DNA of 64,000 bases, taken from contig NZ_AQHJ01000035.1 of NCBI RefSeq assembly GCF_014925405.1, positions 620,001 through 684,000 of the forward strand, written 5' to 3'. The notes under the pieces were generated by a model. The model made no database searches. It saw only the letters and a list, made by a program, of their open reading frames with translations, and was not told the DNA's origin. Numbering within the stretch: position 1 is the stretch's first letter; each line of letters begins with the position of its first letter. This stretch comes from Pseudoalteromonas ulvae UL12 (GTDB lineage Bacteria; Pseudomonadota; Gammaproteobacteria; Enterobacterales; Alteromonadaceae). The position numbers and the translations under genes were made by a program. Below are positions 43,438-52,540 of the stretch, piece after piece.

Positions 43438-43934
43438 TTAAAATTCATCGATATAAAACACAATACTGCCACCTGCGAGTACACTACCTGTGTGAATATT
43501 GAGACCAATCGCTAAATTAGTAAACCACGTTGTATAGGGACTGACATCAAATAACACCCTGATCCCATATTTATAAAAGTGATCGACATCAAACGCTGCT
43601 TTACTGTCAGCTGCCAAAGCCACACGTTGGGCTTTAAGATAAAAAGCAGGTTGCATATTTATAATGTAACCTAAATCAAACTTAGCTTTCACCCCATTGA
43701 TGATATGCAAACCTTGTGGTTATAAGCATTTACGAGTTTAAAAGTTGGATTAATTATTTCTAGTGGATCAAAGTGGCCATAACTGATAGTGACAGCATCA
43801 CGTTGAGTGAGTAAATGACTTGTGGCGTAGAGTGTTTCGAGCTGCTGTTTAACATACTGCGTTGAATAAACAGGGAATGAATACAAAGCGATAATCAAAA
43901 GATAGGCATAGCTGATATGCACAATACAATCCAT
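43438..43934 (-). pseudogene. Frameshifted gene for a small exported protein
   Basis: Two overlapping frames on the minus strand read as one protein of about 165 residues. The first, 43934 to about 43718, has a signal peptide (LLIIALYSFPVYS before TQYVKQQ) and ends prematurely. The second, ending at 43438, has amphipathic strands (AAFDVDHFYKYGIRVLFDV, GGSIVFYIDEF) like a small barrel. One added C at 43718-43719 (minus strand AACC) would join them as NAYNPQGLHII. It is either a real disruption or a sequencing error. No family is recognised. Confidence 0.6.
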
Positions 43935-43968
43935 AGAAGAATGTTTAGTTGAATTTAAATTAACACGT

Positions 43969-43997
43969 AAAAAAAATGCCAGTTAAAACTGGCATTT
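43969..43997 (-). terminator. Terminator of the AbgT-family gene
   Basis: AAATGCCAGT and ACTGGCATTT form a perfect 10-base stem around TAAA. Read on the minus strand the hairpin is followed by a run of eight T residues. Confidence 0.92.
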
Positions 43998-44003
43998 AAA
44001 TAT

Positions 44004-45587
44004 TTAAGGTTGGTAATAAATAGGGGAATTAGGCCCAACAGGTAATCCTGCAGCGAATACCCAAATATAAAATAGCAGCACCCAGCCAAAGAAAAACACA
44101 ATACTATAAGGCAACATGGTGGCCACTAATGTGCCAATCCCCATATCTTTTTTGTACTTGGTCGCCACTGCGAGTATCAAGCCAAAATAACTCATCATAG
44201 GTGTAATTAGATTGGTTACTGAATCACCGATACGATAAGCCGCTTGAATGGTCTCTGGTGCATAACCAATTAACATTAGCATCGGGACAAAAATGGGGGC
44301 GGTCACGGCCCATTGTGCAGATGAAGATCCCAATGTTAAGTTAACAAGTGCACACATGAAGATGAACAATACAAAGACTTCCGGACCTGTTAAGTTAAGC
44401 GCTTGCAACATGGCCGCGCCATTAATGGCTAAAATTGTGCCTAAGTTTGTCCATTTAAAAAACGCAACAAACTGCGCGGCAAAAAAGACCAACACAATAT
44501 ACATGCCCATTGAGCTCATGCTCTTACTCATGGCATTGATCACATCAACATCATTTTTCATGGTCCCGACAACTTTTCCGTATACAAAGCCAGGAATACC
44601 AAAAGTAATAAAGATGAAGACAACAATCCCTTTTAGAAACGGTGAACCTTTCATCAGTCCAGTTTCAGGGTTGAGCAAGATGCCATCATCTGGCACAACT
44701 GTCCATGCGAGTAAGATAACCATAAATAACAATGCGATACCGGCACTGATCAGACCTTTCTTTTCTAGAGGGCTTAGGTGTTCGATATTCGTTTCGAGTG
44801 GTTCACTTGCTTCATTTTCGTTGTATTTGCCCAGCCTAGGTTCAACAATTTTTTCGGTGACAAGTGTGCCCAAAATAGCAATGAGGAACGTTGAAATCAT
44901 CATGAAATACCAGTTTGCCTCAGGGCTTACTTGGTAGGTTGGATCAATCATTTGTGCTGCAGGGGTGGTGATCCCGGCGAGTAATGGGTCAATCGTGCCG
45001 AGTAATAAATTCGCACTATAACCACCAGATACCCCAGCAAACGCAGCGGCTAAACCAGCTAGAGGATGACGACCTAGGCTATGGAAAATCATTGCAGCGA
45101 GCGGAATGAGGACGACATAACCGAGTTCAGACGCGGTATTTGATAAAATTGCCGCAAACACAACCATGAAGGTGACTAGCCGTTTTGAAGCGCCCATTAC
45201 CATGCCGCGCATTGCGGCGGATAATAAACCAGAATGCTCAGCAACACTGACACCTAGCAGAGCAACAAGCACAGTGCCAAGTGGTGCAAAGCCAGTGAAG
45301 TTTGTAACTAAACCTGTGACTATTTTTTGTAAACCTTCTGCGCTTAATAAACTAACGACTTCAATAACACCATCTGGATCTCGGCCTTTAGCTCCTTCAG
45401 GACGTGGATCAATGGCGCTTAAGCCAAACCAATCTGCGATTCCACTAAAAACAATGATAGCAACACAAAACATTGCAAATAAGGTAATGGGGTGGGGCAG
45501 CATATTGCCCAAATATTCAACGGTTGCCAAAAAACGGTTAAACAAACCACCATTTTTTTGTGCTGGTTGAGGAGTAGTAACAGCCAT
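44004..45587 (-). CDS. AbgT-family transporter
   Basis: A 527-residue inner-membrane protein with about ten hydrophobic segments and the AbgT family pattern (LSNTASELGYVVLIPLAA, SGGYSANLLLGTIDPLLAG, SSSAQWAVTAPIFVPM, YRIGDSVTNLITPMMSYFG). The E. coli member imports p-aminobenzoyl-glutamate; the MtrF and YdaH relatives have been reported to export antimetabolites such as sulfonamides. Which role applies here is unclear; no abgA/abgB hydrolase genes stand beside it. A ribosome binding site, TTAGGCG, precedes the start. Confidence 0.93.
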   Translation of the reverse strand: MAVTTPQPAQKNGGLFNRFLATVEYLGNMLPHPITLFAMFCVAIIVFSGIADWFGLSAIDPRPEGAKGRDPDGVIEVVSLLSAEGLQKIVTGLVTNFTGFAPLGTVLVALLGVSVAEHSGLLSAAMRGMVMGASKRLVTFMVVFAAILSNTASELGYVVLIPLAAMIFHSLGRHPLAGLAAAFAGVSGGYSANLLLGTIDPLLAGITTPAAQMIDPTYQVSPEANWYFMMISTFLIAILGTLVTEKIVEPRLGKYNENEASEPLETNIEHLSPLEKKGLISAGIALLFMVILLAWTVVPDDGILLNPETGLMKGSPFLKGIVVFIFITFGIPGFVYGKVVGTMKNDVDVINAMSKSMSSMGMYIVLVFFAAQFVAFFKWTNLGTILAINGAAMLQALNLTGPEVFVLFIFMCALVNLTLGSSSAQWAVTAPIFVPMLMLIGYAPETIQAAYRIGDSVTNLITPMMSYFGLILAVATKYKKDMGIGTLVATMLPYSIVFFFGWVLLFYIWVFAAGLPVGPNSPIYYQP

Positions 45588-45633
45588 AAATCAGCGCCTA
45601 AATTCAAAAAATTAGCGAAATCTATCACTTATA

Positions 45634-45671
45634 AGCCGTAAGTTCGAGAAAAATACGATGGACTTACGGCT
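45634..45671. repeat. Inverted repeat between phoD and the AbgT-family gene
   Basis: AGCCGTAAGT (45634-45643) and ACTTACGGCT (45662-45671) are perfect 10-base arms with an 18-base loop. No T-run follows on the minus strand. It could end phoD transcripts or be an operator for the AbgT gene. Confidence 0.45.
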
Positions 45672-45730
45672 AACAACGATAAAAATGGTTAGGTGATGAT
45701 TTATTACTCGACCTTGAAAATGCGTCGGGG

Positions 45731-47446
45731 TTAACCTTTCACACGGTAGCCAGCTTGATTGGTATTAACCTGATAATCATTACTGAGCACGTTATCAACA
45801 AACACCCATTGAGTATTTACGAGTTCCTTAGTGAAAGTTAAAGTCATATACCCTCGTTGGCGAATATTACAAAAACGTAAGTCATCAACCAGAAAGTTTA
45901 AGCCTTTTTCAAACGCAAGCGCACTGGGCTCATCTAGGCTAAGGTAGCTTTCAAGTCCAGGGGACGATACCGAAGGTGTAGCAAATTCAAAACCAACTTT
46001 ATCTCCTTGACTATCAGTTAAATCACCGGCCCATGCATTATGGGTATCACCCGCTAAGACGATAAGATTTTTGTTATAGGCTTTTGCTGTTGCTAAAATC
46101 ATTTCTCTTTCAATTGGGTAGCCATCCCACGCGTCTAAATTATAGGGTGCACGTGTATTAATTCGGGCTAAATCGAATTCGGTTAAGCTAGGATCTTGGC
46201 TGAGCTGACGAACTCTCAAGTCTGCTAATTGTTGAAACTGCTGAGCAATCATTGGACTTGGGCTTGCAAGGCTAGCTAATAATTCAGCAGGAATTGCCAT
46301 ACGAGTCATCAGGACTTGTTGCCCTAATACCTGCCATGTTGATTCAGATTGGACGATTTGGCTTTGTAACCAGCTCAATTGTGTTGTGCCAAGGAGCGCA
46401 CGATTGGGATTAGATAAATCCGCTATAAAGCCAGCTTGATCAATTTGACCTGTAACAGGGTCGATATAATCACTGTATTCAAGTTGTGGGCTGCGTGCTT
46501 CAAGCCGTGTATCGAGCATATAAAGCGAGAGCAAATCACCAAATTGAAACTGTCGGTATAACGATTCAGTCTCATTTTGAACAAATGGTCTAATGGGCAT
46601 CCATTCAAAATAAGCCTGCAAGGCGGCCAATTTACGAGTGTGAAAATCGCCTTCTCCTTCATTATGATTTTCAGCACCTTGCTGATGAGCATCATTAGCA
46701 ACTTCATGATCATCCCAAATAGCAATGAAAGGGAGCTGCTGATGTAAAGCTTGCAGTGCGTTATCAGTGCGATAATGGGCATAACGCTTACGGTAATCTT
46801 CTAAAGAGAAAAGCTCACCTTCATTATCCTGGGCTAAACTGCGTCCTATCTCTTGGGCATTGTCAGTGGCATACCCACCCATACCATATTCGTAAATATA
46901 GTCACCTAAGTGGATTACTGCATCAAGATCAGTTTGCACGGCAATATCTGCATAGACATTAAAATGCCCAGCAGGGTAATTAGCACAAGACACAACGGCA
47001 AACTTTGCTTGATTAAGCGCACCGACGGCAAGAGTTGAGAATTGACCTGTTACGGAGGTGGCCGTATTGGTTTTAAAACGATAATAATAGCGAGTGCCAG
47101 CTTCTAGGCCAATTGCATCTAGTTTGAGGGTGTAATCCGAAGAAGCTAACGCAGTGAGTACTTCTTGTATCACTATGGTGTTAAAATCTGCATCAGTGGC
47201 AATGTCTAGGCTGACGAGCACTGATGATGGACTACCTTCTGGCGTGACTCTTGTCCATAAAATTGCCCGATCAGCTAATGGATCGCCACTGGCAACACCG
47301 TGGTTAAAATATGTTTCAAAGTCATTGATGCTGAGTTGCTCATTTACATCATCATTATTACACCCACTTAAAAGTGAAGTAGTTGATACCACACCAAATC
47401 CCATTAATGAGGCTTTGATAAAATCGCGACGGTTTATTGTTGTCAT
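45731..47446 (-). CDS. phoD: PhoD-family alkaline phosphatase/phosphodiesterase, Tat-exported
   Basis: A 571-residue PhoD-like enzyme. It starts with a Tat signal, NRRDFIKASLMGFG, ending in a possible lipobox (LLSGC). The metal-binding residues are in FAVVSCANYPAGHFN, HLGDYIYEYG, WDDHEVANDAHQ and LAGDTHNAW. PhoD enzymes hydrolyse phosphomono- and diesters with iron and calcium in the periplasm or outside the cell, scavenging phosphate. I looked for a Pho box upstream and found only a weak half match. It lies alone between the MFS and AbgT genes. Confidence 0.93.
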   Translation of the reverse strand: MTTINRRDFIKASLMGFGVVSTTSLLSGCNNDDVNEQLSINDFETYFNHGVASGDPLADRAILWTRVTPEGSPSSVLVSLDIATDADFNTIVIQEVLTALASSDYTLKLDAIGLEAGTRYYYRFKTNTATSVTGQFSTLAVGALNQAKFAVVSCANYPAGHFNVYADIAVQTDLDAVIHLGDYIYEYGMGGYATDNAQEIGRSLAQDNEGELFSLEDYRKRYAHYRTDNALQALHQQLPFIAIWDDHEVANDAHQQGAENHNEGEGDFHTRKLAALQAYFEWMPIRPFVQNETESLYRQFQFGDLLSLYMLDTRLEARSPQLEYSDYIDPVTGQIDQAGFIADLSNPNRALLGTTQLSWLQSQIVQSESTWQVLGQQVLMTRMAIPAELLASLASPSPMIAQQFQQLADLRVRQLSQDPSLTEFDLARINTRAPYNLDAWDGYPIEREMILATAKAYNKNLIVLAGDTHNAWAGDLTDSQGDKVGFEFATPSVSSPGLESYLSLDEPSALAFEKGLNFLVDDLRFCNIRQRGYMTLTFTKELVNTQWVFVDNVLSNDYQVNTNQAGYRVKG

Positions 47447-47535
47447 AGTTGTTACCTATTTTATTTATCCCGATATTTTGAACAAACAATATGACATAAA
47501 TATAAACAGGTCGAACCAGCATGACGTAAAAAGAC

Positions 47536-47555
47536 AAAAAGGGGCAAATAGCCCC
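47536..47555 (-). terminator. Terminator after the MFS transporter gene
   Basis: GGGGC and GCCCC pair around a 5-base loop, followed on the minus strand by TTTTT. It ends the decarboxylase/MFS unit and lies in the upstream gap of phoD. Confidence 0.8.
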
Positions 47556-47574
47556 CCAGAAAAGCCTGTAATGA

Positions 47575-48825
47575 TTACTCAATTCGGTATCGTGTTAAGG
47601 CAAAAGAAAAATACAAAATACTCGCAAACATAATCACATACGGCATTCCATCGGTGCCGAGTTTTTCCATCGAAAAACCAATAGCAACAATGCCCAAAGT
47701 TCCACCTATGCTTTCCATGAGTGAATAGCCCGCATTAGCTGCAACAGCTTCATCATCATCTGGGTACTTTTCACCAACCAGTGCCAGAGACACTGAATAT
47801 ATCCCAGCAATAACCCCACCCCAAATAAAGACTAAGATCCAAGCCTGTAAAGGAGTGTAGATAGCAATCGGTAAATAAACAGCGCAGACCATACTGGCAA
47901 ATGAGCACCAGACAATAAAATATCGACGGTCAAAATAATCGGAAAGCCAAGCGATCGGCACTTCTAAAACTAATGAGCCGATCATGAAAGAGGTTAATAA
48001 TAAACTGGCATCATGCAAACTTAAGCCATTTTTCATGCCATAGATTGTTATAAATGCAGCCACACCAAATTGTGACACTCCAGCCATAGCGATTGAGTAC
48101 ATAGCACCTTTACAATTGACTATGGTTTGCCAGATTGTTGCATTACCAGAAAAGCCAACGGTAGGAATAACATGGATCAGAAACAATGTGGGTAATAACG
48201 CTATTGCACTTAATAGCGCTGCAACTACAAATTCTGAAGCATTATCAACAACCGGTTCGTGACCAATTAAAGGAGAAGCTATATTGAGAACGCTTGTCGA
48301 AAAATTAGCGAGTATGTCTGGGTTTTCTTTTAAAAAGTTAACAATCACGGGCCCAAGCGCCAATCCAACAGAAATCGACGTGCTGTAAATGGCAATCATT
48401 AATCCCTTATTCTTTTTAAATGGAATCGAGTTAACCCAAGTTTGTAATAATATAAGCAATGCATAGCAGCCTATGCCATGCAAAAAAACTGTCGGAATTA
48501 ATATATCCAGTGTTGAAAAATAAGGAAAAATAATAATTGTAGGTACTCTTATTAGTCCTGAAAGTAACAAACCGACAGTGAGCCCGAGTCGCCTCAACAT
48601 ATTTGGTAAAAGCAAGCAAATCATTAATGATGCAATGGTTTCAAATGCTAGCGCATTACCGATAGTTGAGTCAGAAAAACTCAAATTTGCTAAATGAACA
48701 GGCACGAGTATCGCGAGCATACCCATTGCTGTACTTGCTATAAATGAGCTGGCAACGTTGGAAAAAAGGCTTAATCCAAAAGATTGTTGTGTCGTTTGTG
48801 TGATTGTCGCTGCTTGATCTGTCAT
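47575..48825 (-). CDS. MFS transporter next to the decarboxylase
   Basis: A 416-residue major facilitator protein with about twelve hydrophobic helices; WLSDYFDRRYFIV is the typical motif between helices 8 and 9. The N-terminus is cytoplasmic (TDQAATITQTTQQ). AAGGA six bases ahead selects the ATG at 48825 over upstream TTG/GTG codons. It lies nine bases after the PLP decarboxylase stop, so it is cotranscribed and may move that enzyme's substrate or amine product. Confidence 0.88.
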   Translation of the reverse strand: MTDQAATITQTTQQSFGLSLFSNVASSFIASTAMGMLAILVPVHLANLSFSDSTIGNALAFETIASLMICLLLPNMLRRLGLTVGLLLSGLIRVPTIIIFPYFSTLDILIPTVFLHGIGCYALLILLQTWVNSIPFKKNKGLMIAIYSTSISVGLALGPVIVNFLKENPDILANFSTSVLNIASPLIGHEPVVDNASEFVVAALLSAIALLPTLFLIHVIPTVGFSGNATIWQTIVNCKGAMYSIAMAGVSQFGVAAFITIYGMKNGLSLHDASLLLTSFMIGSLVLEVPIAWLSDYFDRRYFIVWCSFASMVCAVYLPIAIYTPLQAWILVFIWGGVIAGIYSVSLALVGEKYPDDDEAVAANAGYSLMESIGGTLGIVAIGFSMEKLGTDGMPYVIMFASILYFSFALTRYRIE

Positions 48826-48834
48826 CACCAATCC

Positions 48835-49995
48835 TTATATATAAAATTCTGATAGAGGTTCGAACCCATTAAACCCTCGGCAGACATAGCTATTACTGTA
48901 GGCGCCAGCACAGCAAAACAAAATGCTCTGGCCAATATCTAATTGATTACTTAAATGATGAATATGGTTTTTGTAAGTGAGCATGTCACTACTGTCGCAA
49001 GTTGGTCCGGTTAAAATCGTGGGGACGCGCTCACTGCAAGTGCTTTGAAATTCATACAGCGGATATTTAATGTCTGTCGCTTCAAACAGGCCATTAAACT
49101 TACCAACATCCATATATAACCAAGTTAATTCTTGATCGTTGAGTAGGCGGGTAGAGCGTAAGATGATTTTTGTTTTTACCACACCTGCCTGCGCAACGAT
49201 AAAGCGCCCTGGCTCGCACATAAATTTAAGTTTTGTTTTACTCGTTGTAAAAAGAGCGTCGATGGCGTCTTTGATTTCTTGGGCAAATGCATCAAAATCA
49301 TAATTTATGGATTGATCGTCGTCCGTTAAATAGCCCGATGCTGGATATCCGCCTCCCAAATTAACCAAAGCTAATTCAATCCCCACTTGTTGCAGATCTG
49401 AGAAAATAGACTTGACGTCCTCAAGAGCTCTTGACCATGCTTGAGGATCTTTTTGTTGGGAACCAACATGAAACGATAAACCATATGGATTAATATTCAG
49501 CGATTGCGCTAACACCAGTAATTCAAACGATTGTGCTGGTGAACAGCCAAATTTATTGCATAAACCCCAATGAGCACCTTTACCATCGTTTTTTAAACGA
49601 CACACTACGTTTGAATGGGGGGCATGTTCGGCAATTTTTAGCAATTCCTGCTCGCAATCAAATGCAAAACTGGTAATTCCTAGGGCATGGGCACGTGCGA
49701 TGTCCTCAGTTTTTTTTATGGTATTACCGAAGTGGATATTTTTAGGATCAGCTCCTGCTTCAAGGCAATAGATAATTTCATTAATACTCGCGGCCTCAAA
49801 TTTACTACCAAGTTTGACTAATCTTTTAAGTAGTTCAATTGCTGGGTTAGATTTTACTGAATAATAACAATGTACAAATGATAAAGCAGAATAAAGCTTA
49901 AGGTACTGGCGTTCCACAATGTCCAAATCAACAATGAGAGCGGGAGTCGCAATGTCCTGCGAAGCAAAATCGATCAGTTTATCAGATAAATACAT
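48835..49995 (-). CDS. Fold-III PLP-dependent amino-acid decarboxylase (ornithine/lysine type)
   Basis: A 386-residue alanine-racemase-fold decarboxylase like eukaryotic ODC and the Vibrio L/ODC. Visible residues include the PLP lysine in YYSVKSNPA, the histidine in LSFHVGSQQ, the glycine loop LVNLGGGYP, EPGRF, and the active-site CDSSD in LTGPTCDSSDML. It should decarboxylate ornithine or lysine to putrescine or cadaverine, the exact choice being uncertain. It is in one unit with the MFS gene (9 bases) and behind the Cache protein (44 bases). Confidence 0.9.
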   Translation of the reverse strand: MYLSDKLIDFASQDIATPALIVDLDIVERQYLKLYSALSFVHCYYSVKSNPAIELLKRLVKLGSKFEAASINEIIYCLEAGADPKNIHFGNTIKKTEDIARAHALGITSFAFDCEQELLKIAEHAPHSNVVCRLKNDGKGAHWGLCNKFGCSPAQSFELLVLAQSLNINPYGLSFHVGSQQKDPQAWSRALEDVKSIFSDLQQVGIELALVNLGGGYPASGYLTDDDQSINYDFDAFAQEIKDAIDALFTTSKTKLKFMCEPGRFIVAQAGVVKTKIILRSTRLLNDQELTWLYMDVGKFNGLFEATDIKYPLYEFQSTCSERVPTILTGPTCDSSDMLTYKNHIHHLSNQLDIGQSILFCCAGAYSNSYVCRGFNGFEPLSEFYI

Positions 49996-50039
49996 TGGGT
50001 TTTCCTATCAAATCGTTTTGAGTGGCACGACTGCGGCAC

Positions 50040-50810
50040 TTATTCTGATTTTTCATTTTGTTCCGCCATAAATTTCTCATAAGCTGCAAGGCGCTTTTCA
50101 TTGACAACTAAGCCAAAGTTTCGAGTAAACCAAACGACAGAACCAATTAAAAAAGCAATAAAAAAACCAGCAACCATGGTACGGGTTGTTGCACGCTTGA
50201 TAGGTGCAAGCCGCTCAAAATAGTTTTTAGCTTCAATATCAATACCGAGTACGCCTGAAAAATCCCCTTTAGAATCATAAAATGGGATATAACCGCTCAC
50301 AAACGAGCCCCATCGGTCAGAATATGGCTGCTCTGATACAACAACTTTCTGGTGTTTGAGTGCTTGTATTATTTCTGCACTCGCTTCGGTGTATTCATCC
50401 ATAATATGCGCCTTGTCATCGACACCATCGCCATCAGCATCTCCTTCGGGAGTCGGGTCGAGAATGAAGTACACTTTGTTGTCTCGGATAATTGCGGTAT
50501 ATAAATACTTAATTGAACGATCTGCTTTGAGCGCCGCTTCAAAGGGGCGAATAGAGGTTTTATAAGAATCAGTGTGTTCTTGATTTGGATCGGTAAAGAG
50601 TTTGTGTTGATCGCCATCAATAAATGTAGCAACCACCTGAGCTGTACGTAATAACCCTTCTTTAATTTCGCCTTTTTGCGCATTTAATGCGTGATGATAG
50701 ATAAAATAGGTAGTAAAAAAGATTGCAAAAAAGACAGAAAATCCAATGAAAAGGGCTTCGAATAAAGGAAATATTCTATACTCTTTTCCTTTTAACTGTG
50801 TTGTTTCCAT
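50040..50810 (-). CDS. Membrane protein with periplasmic Cache sensor domain only
   Basis: A 256-residue protein with a membrane segment near residues 15-40 and another near 208-228 enclosing a Cache-type extracytoplasmic domain (SIKYLYTAIIRDNKVYFILD, YSDRWGSFVSGYIPFYDSKG, FSGVLGIDIEA). A loop with DADGDGVDD resembles a calcium-type site seen in related sensors. The cytoplasmic tail of about 25 residues has no output domain, so signalling must go through a partner. Related Cache proteins normally carry GGDEF, kinase or MCP domains. It lies between the decarboxylase and the regulator genes. Confidence 0.75.
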   Translation of the reverse strand: METTQLKGKEYRIFPLFEALFIGFSVFFAIFFTTYFIYHHALNAQKGEIKEGLLRTAQVVATFIDGDQHKLFTDPNQEHTDSYKTSIRPFEAALKADRSIKYLYTAIIRDNKVYFILDPTPEGDADGDGVDDKAHIMDEYTEASAEIIQALKHQKVVVSEQPYSDRWGSFVSGYIPFYDSKGDFSGVLGIDIEAKNYFERLAPIKRATTRTMVAGFFIAFLIGSVVWFTRNFGLVVNEKRLAAYEKFMAEQNEKSE

Positions 50811-50923
50811 ATAATATTATTACCTTATATTATTAATAACTCTATATAAAAAACATTAACAAGAACAAAATCTCAACTAATTTTGAAAAATATAGCTCTG
50901 TTATATTAAATTCGCCCAAATTT

Positions 50924-51178
50924 TTATTGGTGATTAAATTTGATATTTGAAGGGAACAGCTTTACCTCTTTAGTCCCTTTATTCTTGGCTGTTACTTCGA
51001 TATAGCGCTGCCAAAAAAACTGTAAATATAACTCGTTTAGTTCTATTTTAACTACTTGAATAAGTTCCCATCCTTCACCATCAGGCCGAGGTGGAGGAAG
51101 TAATAAATCTGTTTGCTTTAATATGTCCGGTACAACTTTTTGTGCGGTTGTTGCTGTCTCATAATCATACATAGTCAT
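50924..51178 (-). CDS. Small DUF4177-like protein
   Basis: An 84-residue soluble protein. The core GEGWELIQVVKIELNELYLQ FFWQR resembles DUF4177 proteins (a GWELV strand and an aromatic-basic end). AAGGG lies five bases before the ATG and seven bases separate it from the regulator gene, so they are coupled. Function unknown; it may bind the regulator or Cache protein. Confidence 0.55.
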   Translation of the reverse strand: MTMYDYETATTAQKVVPDILKQTDLLLPPPRPDGEGWELIQVVKIELNELYLQFFWQRYIEVTAKNKGTKEVKLFPSNIKFNHQ

Positions 51179-51185
51179 AAGACCC

Positions 51186-51821
51186 TTAATGAATTTGTTG
51201 CTGTTTATTTAGACCATAAGCAATCACTGCGCCTCTTGATGATAGTTGCAATTTACAAAATAGCGATTTGATATGGTCGGCGACAGTGAATGACGAAATA
51301 TTCAGTATTCGTGCAATTTCTTTATTTGATAAACCCTTAGTAACTTGAATTAAAACGTCATTTTCCCTTTTTGTAAGGTTATCTGAGAGCACTTTATTTG
51401 GTTTATTTCTAAGTGAGGCAATTAGATTTTTCAAAACTTGAGGTGACATTGCCGGAATACCAAGCTCAAGATCTCTAAATAACCTAACTAAATGATTGTA
51501 ACTCTCATTTTGTAAAATATAACCATCAGCGCCAAGTGATAGCATTTCAGTGATGGTTTCAGAATTATCAAAAATACTTAATACAATTAATATTGCACTG
51601 GGTTGGTAAGATTTTATTAAGTTAATCTTATTCAATTTAGTGGACGATACTTGGGAAAAGCTAAATAATATAATGTCAAAAACGTTGTTTTTTAAAACCT
51701 TATTTACACCTATAAAGCTAGAGAAATGAATAATGCTGATTTCTGAGTATGAAAAATGTAAGGCATCATTAACTCTGGATAATTCAGAAAGATTATCTTC
51801 AATAATTAAAATCTTTTTCAT
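51186..51821 (-). CDS. NarL/LuxR-type regulator with degenerate receiver domain
   Basis: A 211-residue protein with an N-terminal receiver-like domain and a C-terminal LuxR-type helix-turn-helix (LTKRENDVLIQVTKGLSNKE, then IARILNISSFTVADHIKSLF). The acidic pocket is kept (LIIEDNL), but the phospho-acceptor position in FDIILFSFSQ is serine and the conserved lysine is glutamine (YILQNES). It should therefore be phosphorylation-independent. It is divergent from tssB across 197 bases, so it may control the type VI locus, the minus-strand unit, or both. Confidence 0.85.
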   Translation of the reverse strand: MKKILIIEDNLSELSRVNDALHFSYSEISIIHFSSFIGVNKVLKNNVFDIILFSFSQVSSTKLNKINLIKSYQPSAILIVLSIFDNSETITEMLSLGADGYILQNESYNHLVRLFRDLELGIPAMSPQVLKNLIASLRNKPNKVLSDNLTKRENDVLIQVTKGLSNKEIARILNISSFTVADHIKSLFCKLQLSSRGAVIAYGLNKQQQIH

Positions 51822-52018
51822 TCTTCGACCTTTGGATTCTTGCCCCCCCTACAATTAGGGAAGGAAAATAGAAAACCACTATCTATGATTAATTCAACTT
51901 TAACTATTCGAAATAGTGTTAGACATTACTAGTTTAGAATGAACAATCGGTCAACTTTATGGGCCGTATATTCATATTAACGGTCGTGTTTATTGTCTTT
52001 AATATCACGGAGGCGTTT

Positions 52019-52516
52019 ATGGCATCTCGTTCTAAAGGTGTTGGTTCAGTTGCTCCAAAAGAGCGAATTAACATATCTTATCGACCAGCGACAGGTGCTG
52101 CAAAGGAAGGCATCGAACTTCCCTTTAAAGTACTTGTTCTGGGGGATTTTACTCAAACCAAAGATTCAGAAACCACAGAATCACGTAAGCTGATTAATGT
52201 TAACAGCCACAATTTTGACGATGTCATGGAAGAGTTAAACCTCAAGGTCAATTTCAGTGTACCAAACAAGATGATTTCAGACTCAGATGAAGTGATAGAA
52301 ATCTCGCTTGATATCAATAAATTAAAAGACTTTGAACCGGATCAGATTATTGAGCAGGTAGATGAGTTAAAAAAAATCCTCGAATTAAGAGAAGCCTTAA
52401 AGTCTCTCAAAGGGCCTCTTGGTAACTCTCCTCAAATGCGTCGTCAAATTCAACGTCTGTTGGCCGATGAATCGTCGCGAAATGAGCTAAAAAAAGAAAT
52501 TGGCTTAGTTCAATAA
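52019..52516 (+). CDS. tssB: Type VI secretion sheath protein TssB (VipA)
   Basis: A 165-residue small sheath subunit. Signatures are VAPKERINISYRPATGAA, ELPFKVLVLGDFTQ and LDINKLKDFEPDQI. With TssC it builds the contractile sheath that fires the Hcp tube. The ATG at 52019 with ACGGAGG upstream matches the family; a frame start 20 codons earlier is spurious. First gene of the T6SS operon, followed by tssC after 24 bases. Confidence 0.97.
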   Translation: MASRSKGVGSVAPKERINISYRPATGAAKEGIELPFKVLVLGDFTQTKDSETTESRKLINVNSHNFDDVMEELNLKVNFSVPNKMISDSDEVIEISLDINKLKDFEPDQIIEQVDELKKILELREALKSLKGPLGNSPQMRRQIQRLLADESSRNELKKEIGLVQ

Positions 52517-52540
52517 ATTCAGATTGGCAGGAACAATGTT

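Noticed and set aside
44293..44937. A 214-codon open frame antisense to the AbgT-family gene
   Set aside because: It is entirely inside a well-supported gene, has no family resemblance and no ribosome binding site; it is a shadow frame.
46423..46782. A 119-codon frame on the same strand within phoD
   Set aside because: It overlaps the strongly supported PhoD frame and reads as a low-complexity leucine/isoleucine-rich shadow.
47447..47535. Possible Pho box upstream of phoD
   Set aside because: ATGTCATATTGTTTGTTC on the minus strand matches only one half of the CTGTCAT direct repeat; too weak to call.
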